From Atherinomorus stipes (Eukaryota > Chordata > Actinopteri > Atheriniformes > Atherinidae): a stretch of 64,000 nt of DNA. How positions within the stretch are numbered: the stretch's first letter is position 1; each line of letters opens with the position of its first letter. A program made the position numbers and the translations under genes. The notes under the pieces are model-generated. The model made no database searches, was not told where the DNA came from, and worked only from the letters and a program-made list of their open reading frames with translations. The stretch is taken from contig JALJCO010001037.1 in assembly GCA_023101725.1 (NCBI GenBank), forward strand, positions 310,001-374,000. The letters are read 5' to 3'. This document shows positions 46,901-61,900 of this stretch, one piece after another.

Positions 46901-49900
46901 TTTTTTAAAGAAATTGTTCTGCTAGCTTCCACTTGGTGATGTGTCTAAATTGAAGATTTGAGCATAACTTGTCAGATCTCATGCTTGTTTGAGATGCAAT
47001 GGGTCAGTCAGCAGCTTTGTGTCATGTCAGATTTCATTACACAGAAGGAGAAACATTTGTATCTGTGCTGCATTCATTGTTGCTTGGGGTTAGCTTCAAT
47101 TTGCCCCTTAATTCTTTCTTCTACAAGCCAGTGAATTTTTATTAAATGCATTTAAAATGGCCAGATTAAAAGTGTGTATGTTAGTGTATTTTTTAAATCC
47201 TTTTTCGTGTCATGGTTGACTGTTAACTTCTAGATTTAATGGGTCATAATCTCAAACTGTACGGTAACATGCAAATTTTTGGAGGTACACCTCCTTTGAT
47301 TTCTTTTTTTTTTTTTGCTTTCAGGCAGCCAGACTTTGTATTCTTTTAAAGTGGTCTTGAGCAATGGTTCTCCAGGTTTACTGAAGGCCTGTTTAGGGGT
47401 GTGCCATATCGTATTGTTTATATTGTATCATGTTGATTCTGGTATACTTTTTGACATCGATAGAAAATGTAATATCGTTACCTTATATGACCTGTGCGTG
47501 ACAGTGGAACTCAACTGAGCGAGTGAACATATCAGATCAAAGCAGCTTAGCTTTGGACACATATTTGGACACATATTTAGAGAAATTTTAAAAAGTTCTT
47601 CACCTACAGTCACCTACAGTAGAAATGTTAGGCAGACTAGTGTGACCAAGAAAAAAAAAAAAAGTTAGTCTCACTCAGCAAATATTTGGTCGCATGTGCA
47701 ACCAAATATTGTTGATATGCATTATAGGGATGCATGATAATCATCAGGTCGACAATTATTGGGCCGATAACAAGAAATTATGACCTCTTTCCGATAAGTC
47801 CAATATTATGACAACTTACCCCGATAACTTGTGTCCCATATAGTTGAAATTTTTAAGATCGGACATGCAGAAGTTGAAAATCCCACTTCTAAGCTTTTTC
47901 TTGCCAAGATATTGCGATTGGAGAAAGAAAGCTGCTGCTTCACAGAGGAGACCCCAAACTGCTTCTAAACCTCTTTCCCCCATCTTATTTTAGACATGAA
48001 CTACCCCATACAGTTGAATTTTTGATTTGGTTTAATTAGGTATGTATGTCTGTTATCGGTATCGGTTTTAAAAATGGTTATCGTGCATCCCTACCAAATG
48101 GTTGCACTCTAAAACCACGAGTACTGTATAGACCAGTGGTGGGGAACCCTGGCCCTTGAGGTCCACAGTCCTGCAGGATTTCTGTGTCTCCCATCTTTAA
48201 TGAAAAAAAAAAGGAAAATGAAAGAAATGAAAAATACTTTAATCCCAGAAGGGAAGGGAAATTCAAGTAGGCTTTCTTTCTTTTTTTTCAACAATAAAAC
48301 AATAGATATATTATGAAAACAGTATAACAATTAGGGTCGGGAAAAAATATCGATACATTGAAATATCGCAATATTTTCATATGTCGATATTGATTTTTAA
48401 AAACGCGGTTTTGATCTATTTTACTAACGAAATCTTGTGAGATTTCATCATTTTTGATACAAAATATTGTAAAATTTTCGTGAAATCTCGCAAGAGTTTA
48501 TCGTTCTGTCAAGAAATATCGTTTGAAATCTTCGTTAGTAAAATAGATCGATATAACGTTTGTAAATATCGATATGATATCGATATGAATATATTGCGAT
48601 ATTTCAGTATATCTATTTTTCCCACCCCTAATAATGACAATAAAATTTAGGAAATTGATCAGAGGTCTTGTTCTCAAGGTTGATGATTGCTGTTGGCAGC
48701 ACACCTTTAGCACACCTGATTAAAATCAAATGGATCCAAAAGCCAATGAAGTTCTGCATAGTGACTCATGGATTTGCATTAAGTGTGTTGGACCTGGGAC
48801 ACATTGAAAACCTGCAGGATGAGGGCCAAGGTTCCCTACCCCTGGTATAGACTATTGAGACTTGATTAGGCTTATCATTAAGGATTAACTAAACTGAGTT
48901 TCTTAAATTGCGATTGTGTTTTGCACTACTTGTTCTTGATGTGCTGCCATGTTTGAGCAAAACTGAATGTCTAACCTGTCTGTATGTTATGTTCACAGGA
49001 ATCCGCCAAGGTTTCAGACCTCAACCCCAATGCGAAAGCATGGGCCAACCACATGTTTAGCCTGGACCCCAGCGGGACTGCTGACACCACAACTGCTGCC
49101 CTGCAGCCATGGAAGGACGGCTGCGATAGTTCAACCGATCCCGGAACAGAAGGTAGGTCCTTTTTTGGAATTCACACATACTTAGAAAGTGATCATTGCT
49201 CTGGGGGTTGTTGAGGTCATGATGAGTGTGTGGCGTACAAAATTGATATTGGAATGCTATCATTTATGGACGTCCATAAATAAGTAAAAGCTTATGATTT
49301 ACGACAGAGGTGCCTTTGTTTCCATGACGGACTAAGTATTCAAGCATGTTTTGTGTTTTTTCTACAAGAAACTAGCTTGTGGTTGGTGCCCATTTCATAG
49401 TGAGCAGAACCCAAAGCGCATAAAGATTGTCTCAAAAAACTGGCAGTTAAAGGACAGATCCTCTGCTTTGGTTTAAAGGAAAAATGCAGGTTAAGACGGA
49501 AGGAGGCCCCTGTTTCTTTTCTTTTAGAAAGTTGATTCCTTAGATCTATATTTGTATGAGGGGAAAATCAAAGGTTTGATTGAAGCACTTTAGAGCTGCA
49601 CTGTCAATCAGAGTTGAACCCCGCAGGCAGTTTTTTATATGTTTGAATTCTTAAAGTAGATGATTCATATGAAGCTGAGGAGTCAGGTGGAGTTGAGACA
49701 CCCAAGGGAGAAAAAAAAATCCTAAACATGCTGCATCAGTGTCAGTGTATAAGTTATAATCAGATGGTTTTGATATGTTAAAATGATTGTTGAGCTTCAC
49801 TTATTGGTCCAACTTAATTAACTCTTGTCACTATTTTATCATGCTAAGGCACCTCTTTAATTATTGATCTTCCATTTATTATAAGGCGTGAATATTCCAG

Positions 49901-52900
49901 CAACACTCATGTTCCCTTCACGCAAGTTATTATAATCATTCAATTTAATGTGTTGAGCCAAGTATAGCTAGAAATGCAACAACAAGGATGTGATGATGAA
50001 ACGAAAATGATTGATTAGACTCTGACATCCTGGCCCATTTCATTTGCTAAATCCACAAGGACAATCATGGAAAATTTATTACAAGCAACTCGTGACTTAA
50101 TATAGTTGTGGACTTTCCCATCAGACCTGTTGGGAATTTTTCTTTCAGGGAAGAAAATAGTTTTGCCCTGAATGGGATTTAAATGTGGTGAGGGTTATTA
50201 AAGTATAAAATTAAATAAAGCAAGTAAATGTTTCTGCAAACAGATTTTAAGTCTTCAGATGCATTTGAGCTTCAACACTGTTCAGATTGACTACATGATT
50301 TGTATTTATGTGGCTCTTTTGAAACCCCCCTTTTCTTTGAGACACTGAGATCATTTTCTTGAATTATCTGCAGTTTGTGGAGTAAATGCATTTAGGAGAA
50401 AAAGAAGCGTATGTGATAGTTTCAGGATGGTTGTGTTATTGTTTCTCTGCAGATAATTGTTGGTTGACTACCAGCAGAAAAAGGCAATATTAGGAAACAC
50501 AGTGGGGGTTATTTTCCCAGAGTTTTTTATTGGTGACTTGCACTTACAACTCACCAATAAATGTCAGCTAGCAATGGTGATGATTGTTGGATGTGCCAAC
50601 TGAAGATGCATATTTTCTGAATTCAAACAAAAAAGGTGACTGAATCCCTTCCTGTGTCATAGCAGATCCACCAGAATTAGTGTTATATGGATAATCATTG
50701 TACCATTCAGTCAGTCATGCAGCTTGCGGCCACTGAAATGTCTAAGTAATGATGTTTTTGAAAAGCAAGCTTTAAATTATTAAAAAGCAAATGCCTTTTC
50801 TCCTTATTAGGGTCTTAGTCCATCATGTTTCATCAAGTTTCCCACTTTTTTTTTTTTAAAATCACATTTTGATTCATTGTGGACTCAACATTACACCATC
50901 TCCTCGTTTTTGTTTCATTGATGATTTCACACCATTAGTTTACAGATTTCACACCATTAGTTTACAGATGTAATATGTACAATATTGCACATATTACAGA
51001 GGTTTGATTCCCCTCAAAATATGATAAATTTGTTTTTGTTTAAACTTAATGGCAACCGGGAAGTGTTTGACAGGAACTAAAATAAGACTGGGCAAAATTT
51101 TTTTGCTTTTTACAACTCAACAGTGACATCTTTTATTTCCTTTTTTTGTTCTTATTTAATTAGTTTTGAGAAAATATTCTTTGTTGAAGCTGTAATTTGA
51201 GCTGTTGCATCATTTGACTTGTTTCCAGAGCTTCATTTGGTTGTGCTGCCTTCATTAAGTTAATTTTTAAGGCTTTTTACATATATGTCAATAAATCAGA
51301 GATGATTACAACCCTAGATGCATCCCAGATTCTTCCACTGTTTTTTGGTATTAATGTTTTTTTTCCCCACAAGACAGCAGCATCTTTGCAAAGTTTAGAC
51401 ATCAGAGGCACCGCAGACTTTAAACGACTAGATAAGTCCCTTATTCTTCTGCCTTTTAATTTTTATGACTCCCCTTGTTGCCACAGGCTTTGAAGCCAGT
51501 GAAGACAAAGCTCACAAGGAGCCTCTGCTATCTGACCCAGATGAGCCTCCACCAGTACCAGTAATGCTGGCCGAGCCGGCCCCCGTTGCCTCCGTCACCC
51601 ATGAGTGCTCCGAGCCAGCCTACACAGAATACCCCGAGCCTGGGCAGCCAGGGAACACAGGTGGGCTGGTCATCCGAGTCCAGATCAGTGGAGGTTATGC
51701 AGGCCTGTACAGTGTCCAGTAAAAACATTAACCTCTACGACACACACACACACAACAGACAGGGTTGTCTTGTACCTTACTTTTTAGATTTAGGGTTTAA
51801 GGCAGTACCACTAAGGGCTGTAGGATTTTATTTTATTCTATTTTAGTTGTTTATTTTCTGTGTGATCCAGGTGGATCGCAACCTTTTAATACAAGAATTT
51901 AAGACCTAATTGGGTGCTCAAGCTTTTTATCTTAGCTGAGGCAGCTTATTCCCATCCTGCAGATTTTTCTGTTAACAAGAGACTGAATCCTACAGTAAGT
52001 GTAAAGTAATGGTTTAAATGTTGCATCTTAATTTTACTTATTTCTTTTAGTCCAAGTGAGGAATGCAATTGCATCATGTTAAAAGTGCTTACAGAGGTCT
52101 TTTTTTTATTTGTTGTTTGGAAGCATAGACTGACCACTTAAGTTGTTTTATGTTTTATTTATTCAAGCATTAAAATTTCATTGGCCTCTACCAGACAGTA
52201 TCTGTCACCAGACATTTATCTGTATATGCCCTCTATTTAGAAAGGATGTCAACAGAGAGGAATAGTATTCAAAGAAGTATTACATAAACAGTAAATGTTC
52301 CCTGAGTTTACAGCCCACGAAATTATAAGCTATAAAGGGAACACTGTTTGGATGACAGCACTTGTCTTACCTGTGCTGAGGTACAGATGGATTTAAGTGT
52401 GTTCACACTTGCATCACATACCGTTAATGTACCAAAGTCAAGACAATAGTCAGATTACTTAAAAAAAAAAAAAAAAGCCCTGAAAACCTCCTGATTGATT
52501 TTTATAATTGTCAGCACATTTCAGTTTTTTAATCTACACATGACCAAAAAGAGTTACCTTCTGGATTTAAGATGGATATTTCAAAACTACTGTTGTAGAA
52601 CTAACAGCAGTTTTGGATCGTTTGCACACCCAGAATATGAAAGGAACTCATGTTATTAGGACTAGACAGCTTTGTAGACGAAAGTAAACCACCTCATGAT
52701 CAGGTTTTATGAGAAAAAAATACTTAAATTTGGGCCTGGAGCAGTGGAAAAAAGGTTGTCATCTGACAATTCCAGATTCATCCTGCTCCAAAGAGATGGC
52801 CGTGTCAGGGTAAGAAGAGCGACTGGTGATTCGTCTCATCCGTCACGCTTAGTATCCATCGTATTAGTCTGTGTGGGCGGCGTTATGGTCTGGGGTTTTG

Positions 52901-55900
52901 CTTCATTTGGTCAGGTCTCAGTTCAGAAACATACAGGAAAAATTGCAGGTTTTTGCAAAGATTTTCAGTGTAGTTTTTCTGTTATTTTGCTTTTTTCCAT
53001 ATTTGATATTCTTTGAATTCTTTTCCACCCATTCCCCATTTCATTGAACATGAACTCCAAAAGTTTGAAGCAGATAAAGTCGGTCCTCGTTTGATCAAAT
53101 CCTTTATTCTGCGGCTGTTCACAGGCAGCGATTCCCAGCCCGACAACCCCCAGGAGGGCTTGAGGGAGCACCTGAAGAAGACCCTGGAGTTCTGTCTGTC
53201 CCGGTAAGTTTGTCTCAGTGGTTTTAAACCAAATTACAACAGACTGGTTGTTTTGCATGAAAACCAGATAAAATGATGACTCAGTTGTGTGAACTTCTAC
53301 TCTGATCAGCTGTATAATGACTTTGTTCGGTTAATGTTCTTTCAGAAAATTAAAGGGTTTTTTTCTCCTTATCATTCAAATGTGTTTTTACCAAACCCTT
53401 AAACTATCCAGGAAAAATCCAAGAAAAACTGCCCGGAAAAAACCCTGATCCTCATGGCTCAGCATCTTCGGTTTACGGAGGGAAACATAAATGGCTGTTT
53501 TATCGTGATTATTGAACCAAAGCGAAGCTTTTGTGGATGGTTCTGAGGAAACCCCTTTTCTCTGTGTTTCCTTGTGAAATGTTGTGGGTTTAAGTTGCCA
53601 AGAGCGGATCACGGTGAATCCGTAAAGCTCACATGATGGTTTCTGTGTCAGTAAAACCTCAAGGGGTCAACAGTGGTCTGTGTGACGTTATCGTTATCAT
53701 CTGTCCGTGTCCTCAAGGGGCTGCTTCTGTGTTCAGTTCAAATTGTACTACGGCTGGCCGGCCACTCGCAGGAACACAGAAACCGAGTGTACTATAAACA
53801 GAAATGTCTGCTCTCCTCTTTTCTTTCACATAATTTACGCCCACACGGTCAGATTTAAGTGTACAGTTTTATTTAAGAAAATGGGACGCAAGCCACCAAT
53901 ACAGGGTAAGAAGAAAGCACTAATCAAATTTACATACAGCACTGGACCACGACTTGTATGTTAAGATAAGAACAGCTGAATTGACTTCATGGCAATGCAA
54001 ACTCCGGCTTAACCTTAGTTGTATAGTTGCATATACAATCACTTTAACTTTGCTACTGATTTATGCGCCATTTATTTCTCATGGTTGCTGTACGGTTTCT
54101 GCCTGTCAAATGCAGGTCTCAGTCGATAAGGGTTTGACTGCAAAAATTGCTCAACATTTTCAGACTCTGATAGAAGGTAAAATGGAGTTTTTGTTGCTTC
54201 CAGTGCTTCGGTTGTGTGCTCAAGGTTGGTGTACAATGAAGTAATGATTAGAGTACACATTCTTGAAGTTACAAAGGTTTATTCATGAGGACAGGATAAA
54301 AAAGAAAAATCTTTAGTTTTCTAACAGTTTTATATTTGGTTGAATACCTAAAACAAAAGTGTTGGGAAAGTTTAAGTCCACCCTGAAGGAGGGGTCCCGG
54401 TTGCTGCTGCGTGCCCTGCGTAGGTCTGCGATGCCCGACAACGCCTCTTTCAGACCTGAAGACCATCCCGCTGCGCGAACATGCTTAGACAGCCGGAAGT
54501 ACTCACTTGTGATTACAAGTTTCCGGATGTTTGGATCTTCTTGCTGATTGCCAGCTGCTGGTGTTGTTCTTAAAACAGAAAATGCTTACCGGAACTGAAG
54601 CGAAAACCGTCCTGTGGAGTTTACCAGCCCTACTGCTCCCTGTAGTTCCAGAAAAGAAGCTGCAACACAACACCCGAACCAAGCGGCTCGCACGTAGAAA
54701 TCCAGCTTTACTCTGAAGGTTGTCAGGTCTGTAGCAGCCAGGGGCTGGTCATCAGATGTATTTGATCATAGCTGGTGTGAGCACCTTTTATAAAAGAGTT
54801 TTAACACAATGCCAAGGAGGAAAGACATCCGCAATGACCTTTGAAAAGCAGTTATTGCTGCCCATCAGTCTGGGGAAGTGTTGCACGATTAGGAGACCAT
54901 CGTTCAGAGAAACTGCAAGATGGCCAAAAGCAACATGTCGGACTCTCCAGGCCTCAGTTAACATGTTAAATGTTAAAGCTCATGACACTCCAGTTAGAAA
55001 AAGACTGAGCCAGTATGGTTTGTTTGTAAGGGTCACAGGAGAAAACCTCTTCTCTCTAAAAAGATTATGGCAGCATTACTCAGGTTTGCAAAGCTGCATC
55101 TCAACAAAACCACAATACATGACCAAAGTGGAGATCTTATTAACAGCAGCACGTTTGGAGTAAAGCTAACACAGAGTAGCAGCACCGACACTTGATACCT
55201 GCTGCCAAGTACGGTGGTGGAAGGCTGATGATTTGCAGCCTTACGACCTGAACTCACAGTCATTAATCCAACCATGTACACTGAAGTATTCTGGAGTCAA
55301 ATGTGAGCCATCTGTTTCACAGCTAAAGCTCGGCTGAAACTGGATCATGAAGCAAGACAATCATCCCATGGTGCGCATAGCTGTGCACATGCTGCTCTGC
55401 TGTTTTGGCTTAATTGAGAAATAAATGAGTAATATCAGTCCTACATGTTGTCTTGAGTGGCCGTGACATTTTTAGACAGAGCCTCTAACACCTCAGTCAT
55501 CTAGAACGGGTTTATCCTTTGTTTTTTTTTCAGTTAAAGCTAAACAGTTTATTTATCTGATTTGCATCATGTCTGCACATCATAGCTGCTGTCTGTGTCT
55601 GTGGTGGCGCTCCATCCTGATGGCACACAGACAGGTGATCATACTTCAGTCAGCGGACAGAGCACGTGTCAGAAAACGCATCACCCAGCTGAAAATCGGA
55701 CAAAAATCTTAAAACTCTTCCAGAAAGGTGAAGATGGAAACCCTCTTGCTCCACTGAGGAGCAGCTGGGAAACTCTCCACTTGTTCTGCTCCTTAAGATG
55801 TGTCTTCAAAATGATAATTCAAGTAGAATTTATAAAGATGATGTTGGATGCTTTGAGCAAATTAAACTGCAAAAGCTGACATGATTGCCATTTTGTTGAA

Positions 55901-58900
55901 GCTGTGTTGGAATAGTAACTGATAAGTTGACACATCTCTTTTTTTATAGTGTCAATATTTTTCATACAAGCAAACCAAACATTTCCTCAGTTTTTACTGG
56001 GAGTTATGTTTGTTATGTTGTGTTTTGAACATAATAAAACATTACTCTGTAATCTTGAGAAGTTGCTGTTGTAAGATAATAATGTGAACCTCATCCAGTC
56101 TGTGTGCCACCCCGGGGGACGTGAAGCCATTTACTGCCTGTTAACACTGACCAAGCATCTTTTCTCTCTGACTCTGTGGGCGTCAGGCGTGGTCTGAATG
56201 AAAGCCCCGTTTCATACTTTTGAATGCCTCTGTGGTGGTGCTTCAGCTGCTGGTGTGGAACAACTCAAGGCCTCAAAAAAATTACTCCTATTATTTTTTC
56301 CTGAATTTTACCTGCTTTTAACGCATCACCAGCGATGGAGTATCACAAACTGAATGCAGAAAACACAATCAGGAACGGCGGTGGTGCATTGCGTTTCTCT
56401 GAGGAAACCCCTCTGTTTGCAGTTGTTTCAGTTAAAGCGCACCAAGAAGGGCATCGTTACATTCAATCGTAGCTTTCTGAGACAGAACTGGTTAATGTTT
56501 ATTAAACAGTCCGTGGGTCACGACAAAAAACAGGGAAAAAACTCATATTTTCTTATATATTTTCATTGTCTCCTAAATGATATGTAAATGTTTTGATGTG
56601 CAGTCCAGAATTTGATTTCATATAAAAGTATTTGGGAAAAAAATGATATGAATGATCACTGTCGTGGGTTTTAAAACATGCACTTACCTTCTGTTTGCCA
56701 AAGGAACAATCATATTGTTTTTCTTCCTGCTACCACACCACGAAGCTCAATATGGTCTATTTTGAAAAAAGAAAAAAAACTTCTCCACAGCATGCCATGC
56801 TGATCAGTTGAAAATGACCTTAAAGGAAAACAAACTCAGACTGCAAATGACTGAAATGCACTATAAGCAGCTAAACCTAGTCACAAGTTTTCCATGATGC
56901 ATGAAAGTCAGTAGTAGACGTGAATGGAAATGCCTTAAGGGCCATGTGGTGAGGGGACCCACTAGAGTCTTGAAAGGTCATGAATAACTTTTAATTCAAT
57001 CTTGAGGACATGAATTGATGCAAGACCATTCTTAAACTAATATTTCAAAATCATTTTGGATTCTGTCCTGTTAACACATTTGGAGTTTCTACTCGTATCT
57101 ACTCAAGTTTGCTATGTGCAAAGAAAATTGAAGTCATCCTAAAAGATTTAAGTGCTTTTTTTCTGTGGTTTATAGAGTTATTATGTTTGAAGTTTTTTTT
57201 TTTAAACAAGTACAGTAATTGAGAAAGGTTAACAGGACAAAAATTATTCCTGAAATAGTTCATTCATCATAGCATTACTAGTCCTTGAAAGTTTGCAGCT
57301 GTGTGGACAGAGCGTGCAGACAAAATGTTAGCACCTGGATAAGAGAAGCTGAATGTTAACATGGGCGTGCTTTTAATGAGAAACTTTGCAGGACAGGTGC
57401 TGTTATCTACACCTTTACTGCATCCCGTACACCAGCAAAATGCTAACGTGATGAAAGTTTTTCAGCATTGCTGACCCATAGAACATTATCTATAACAGAC
57501 CATGTGCATGCCTGCAGAGATGGATGGTTTGCTCACATGAAAACATGGAAACAATACACCCAGCATTGGCAGGAAATGACTCTAATCCTGGTGCTTCCTC
57601 ACCAACATTAAAATTTCATCAGTACAGAAGTCCAAGAAGATATGCAGGAAGTAAAAGTAGCTTAAATAAAAAATGGTTTTGAAATTGTGAATCCAATCTA
57701 AAATCTTAATAAATTTGACAGAAAAAAAATCACAATTGACCAGTAAAAGATCACTATTTATGTAGTACAATTAGATGTCCAAAGAAGACTCAGTGTTCAT
57801 GGTTATTTTAGGGCAATTTTTTCTGCATAAAAGGTGTGAGCTCATTAGCTGTAGGTTAGGACTGTGTGTAGACTGTGTGACTGTAATCTGAGAAGTGTTT
57901 TATCTGGCTAAATAAAGCTTATGTTTCATTGCATTCCATTTTTCTATCTAAACTTCTCCCGGTCAACATAACTAACACCTACTTCCCCTTCGTTTGTCAG
58001 GGAGAACCTGGCCAGTGACATGTACCTCATCTCCCAGATGGACAGTGACCAATATGTGCCAATTGTGACGGTGGCCAACCTGGACCACGTCAAGAAGCTC
58101 AGCACTGACGTGGAGCTGATCGTGGACATTTTACGATGTGAGTAAAACACTGTTTGCTTTAGTCATATTTCAGTCACCTCACGGTTTTATGCCGGTTAAA
58201 ATCTGGCATGGAGCTAAAACGCTGTGTAACGGCTGCACAAGACGAACTCACCAGGCACTTTCATGTTGTTTTTTTTAACTCAGGATGTGGTAAGGGTTGA
58301 TTTCCCAAGAGAAGTTGTTAAAGTGCATCCAGCAGAGTCTTACCTGCTTGTGTTTAATTTGAGCACGTACTTTATTCACTACTTAAATTAATCCTTACAG
58401 ACTTGAAGGATTACTTTTATCTCAATGCTTTGTACACGTCCGTGATCGTAGATTAAAAACCAGATGAGTTCGTAGAAGTTGTGAACAAGCTAACTTATTT
58501 CAACTGCTAGTAAGTTTTGTACGTTGGCATTTAAAGTTTCTTCGTAAAATCAGTTGTAGTTAAAAGAGATAAGAGAAACAGATTATGCAGAAGTTTGGAA
58601 AAAGTCCTTTTTAGATAAAAGCTGAAATATTTTTTTCCTCCACAGTGTTTTAACTTTTGGAGGTTATTTGTTAAGTAAAAGTAAAAACAGCCACACCTGA
58701 TCACAGGCCTCAAAGATGGAGACGCATTTTCTGTTTTGTTTGTTTTCCGTAGTAAATGCAGCTGAAGCAAATGTCCTGTTTTTCTCTGCGGCTCGGCCCT
58801 GCCCTTCACACACCTGCTGCATGGCAAGGCAGATGAGGCAGACAATTTTATGCAACTTATTTGCCTAATCTTTGCTTGGCTTAAAGTCGGAGTGGGAGCA

Positions 58901-61900
58901 TTAAAACTTGACTGAGGCCTTGTCCACACGTAGCAGGGTGATGGAGCCATTTGTTTCTTTCTTCACTTGTATTTTTTGTTTTGTTTTATCACAGCAGGTG
59001 GCAGCAAGGAGGGGCACCAGGTTTACTTTATGGCAGTGATGCGGGGCTCTTTAATTAGCTTGGGTGCAGGAGGACACAGTTTTTTATAGCTTTCACCCTT
59101 TTGTTATTTGCACTCTGTGATTTCGTTAAAAATGTAACCTGAAAATAAAAAATTTATGGGAACATCACCCAACGTGAATGGAAATCTCTTGGACTTTTTT
59201 AAGAAGCGTGCATGGGTCTGCACCCTTTACTGCCCAGGCGAACAAGATGCGGGTCGGGTTGACAGAGTTTTCACTTGGTTTAAAACAGGCGATCAGCCAG
59301 ATGACCCGCTTAAATCCGGGGCCTGTCCGGCCGACTTTTATTATTCTTTTTATCGACATTTGTTTGTTGAAGCCTCTTTACACTTGCAAACACATTCCCC
59401 TCTATTCAAACAACAAACTCCTCCTACTCGCCCACCATCACTTCTTTTTTCCCCATATCATTTATTCATCCATATTGAAATTTTGCCATATACAAACTTT
59501 GAAGTCTTTTATTAAATTAAGTACTACAATATGAAGCACTACTCCCGGCTGGCGGTAAAGGAGCGGACCCTCTCAGACACAGAGCTCATTCCCTGTGAAT
59601 GTGCTTAATGACACACCTCTGCAGTTCAATGTGGGAGGATGTTACTTCTAAAAGACAAGGTGGTGTGGACTCAGTGTTTTTTTCTAGTCGGAGGAGGAAG
59701 GATATACGTTTTACAAAAATCCTGCTACGTGTGCACGAGGCCTGAATAATTTGACAGAAACGGCAGCCTCAGGTGTTTCTGGAAACTGCTGAAAGCTTGG
59801 CCCACACTTTTCTTTCTTCCATTCTTCTTTGACATTCTTAAAATCAACAAGGCTGGGTTTGGAGTATCGGCACAGACATTCAGGTGTCCATGAGGGACTT
59901 TGTTGGATTCTGGTTTAAACTTGGTCTGAGCCACTCCAGGTTTCACTTTGTGTATTTTTTGGGTTGTGCTGGGTGTGTTGTTCAAATGTGGTTAAAAATG
60001 GTCTCTTCCTTCTCCAGATTTGCCCTTTGACAGTCCTGGTGTTAAAATTAAACCTTTTTGACCCTTTGGCCTGGTTCCCTGACTTGCGATGTAACAGTGT
60101 TTCCAGTCCTGTTAAGAATTGTTGCACATTGATCATGTGGAAGCCCAAGCTGGGGTTCCCAAAGTTTTGACTCTTTAGAGCCGATGTGACTAAGATTAAG
60201 GTCATGTCAACACTGAGATGAGCTGAGGTGTATCAGCTTAAGTTTTTATTAATTTGGTTTGGTTACATCATGATTTTATCAAAGGAATCGACCAGAATGC
60301 AGCATTTGTGGCGGGAACCTAGTAAATGAAAGCATAAAACAAAGCATGGTTTCAGCAAAAGACAGAAAACAACTGACAGGATGTACCAAAACTCAACCTT
60401 TATATCCCAACTCAGGTTCTGAAGTCCTGAGTAAATTAGATATTTAGCTTTTTCCATTAATCCCACTTAAATGTTTTTTTTTTATTTGCAATGTTTTGAC
60501 TGCAGAAAAAAAAAAGAACGTCATCTGCTTCTTTTTTGTTGCTTTGTGTAAAACTTATTCCTCTGTGACGTCCTCCAGCTTTGCCATTGGTCCAGGTGGA
60601 TGAGAAGGGGGAGAAGGTGCGACCCAATCAGAACCGCTGCATCGTTATTCTCAGAGAGGTCCCAGAGAGCACCCCCATAGAGGTCAGTGGTAACACATGA
60701 TGCTTGACAGACATGATGCTGCAGCAGGTTATTTTCCAGTTAGTAAATTATTCTAACATGAGTAAAATAAAACTGTTATTGTTCTATGGAAATGAGTGAC
60801 ATCCAGAATACAAGTTTATCATTATGTCTGATTAGTAGTTTGCTTTCATGGTTTAAATGAGTCACTGGGTCTTTTTTCCCCCCCCTGACATTTACAGTTT
60901 TACAGCTGTTTGTTTTATTCAGAAGCATCCTGAATATTGCACCTTGGGGGAGTTATTTATCTGTTATTTATCAGCCACTTTTCATGAGGGCCAATAAAGA
61001 AAAGGCAGTCTATAGAACAGAATTCTGGGAAATGTTTTGTAGCTTCTGCAGTTGTTTTAAAAGGCTCTGATCACTTTGATAGATCTCATGAAAGAATTTT
61101 GTTAGGCAGAGGTACAAAAATAGGTCAAACCAGAACATGAAAAGTTGCTGATCCCATATTTCAGTCATTAAATACATATACAAATATACATGAAATAGTT
61201 GGAGTTCAGTGTGCTTGGATTGGCCAGCTCCTACAGCACGAGAAGGCCCAACCTCTGTGGTTTTAAAACGGTTTTAAAAGGATATAAAACAAAGAAAAAC
61301 ATACCAAACAAAAAAATCTAAATTGTGTCAGTGAAGTGTGGATGATTAAAGAGATTTTCAGGAAATTGGGTGAAACTGAGTTGGTTTGTCTTGTTTTTTA
61401 AAGGGATATTATTAGAAAGATTCTGCTTCATATATTTAGAAGAGTGTTGCAGATAAACAAGGTTTCTTCATGGCTGTACATTTTAATTAGAGATGGACTG
61501 ATCCAATACTTACAAATTAGCTGGATCAGATATCAGATGAATGTGGCCGATCCAGCGTTCCAATCCAGTCATTTCTGTTTTTATTAACGTCATAATAAAT
61601 GTACACTTTATTTGTAAATAAACAATGGGTAGATTTACAGTAGGGATGGAGAAAATATCGACACACTGAATTATCGCAATATTTTCATATGCTGATATCA
61701 TATCGATATTTATAAACACTGTATTGATCTATTTTACTAACGAAATCACATGAGATTTCACAAAAACCTGCAAGATTTTGTAGCAGAACAACGAAATCTT
61801 GCAGGTTTTTGTGAAATCTCACAAGATTTCGTAAGAGAACGGTGAAATCTTGTGAGATTTTGTTGGTTAAATAGATTAACATCACGTTTTTAAATATCAA

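Larger units (their letters stand above)
34274..48998 (+). other. larp4b: larp4b intron 2
   Basis: A 14.7 kb intron without a recognised exon. It contains hAT elements at 35,363, 39,063, 39,508, 43,572, 47,725 and 48,134, and simple repeats at 40,936 and 41,717. The parts from 36 to 37.7 kb, 41.8 to 43.5 kb and 45 to 47 kb show nothing recognisable. Confidence 0.6.

Noticed and set aside
58531..58950. 139-codon frame on the minus strand
   Set aside because: Antisense in a larp4b intron, no recognisable domain, no conserved neighbours.
59156..59534. 119-codon overlapping frames on the plus strand
   Set aside because: Inside an inverted-repeat element, overlapping in several frames, no domain seen.
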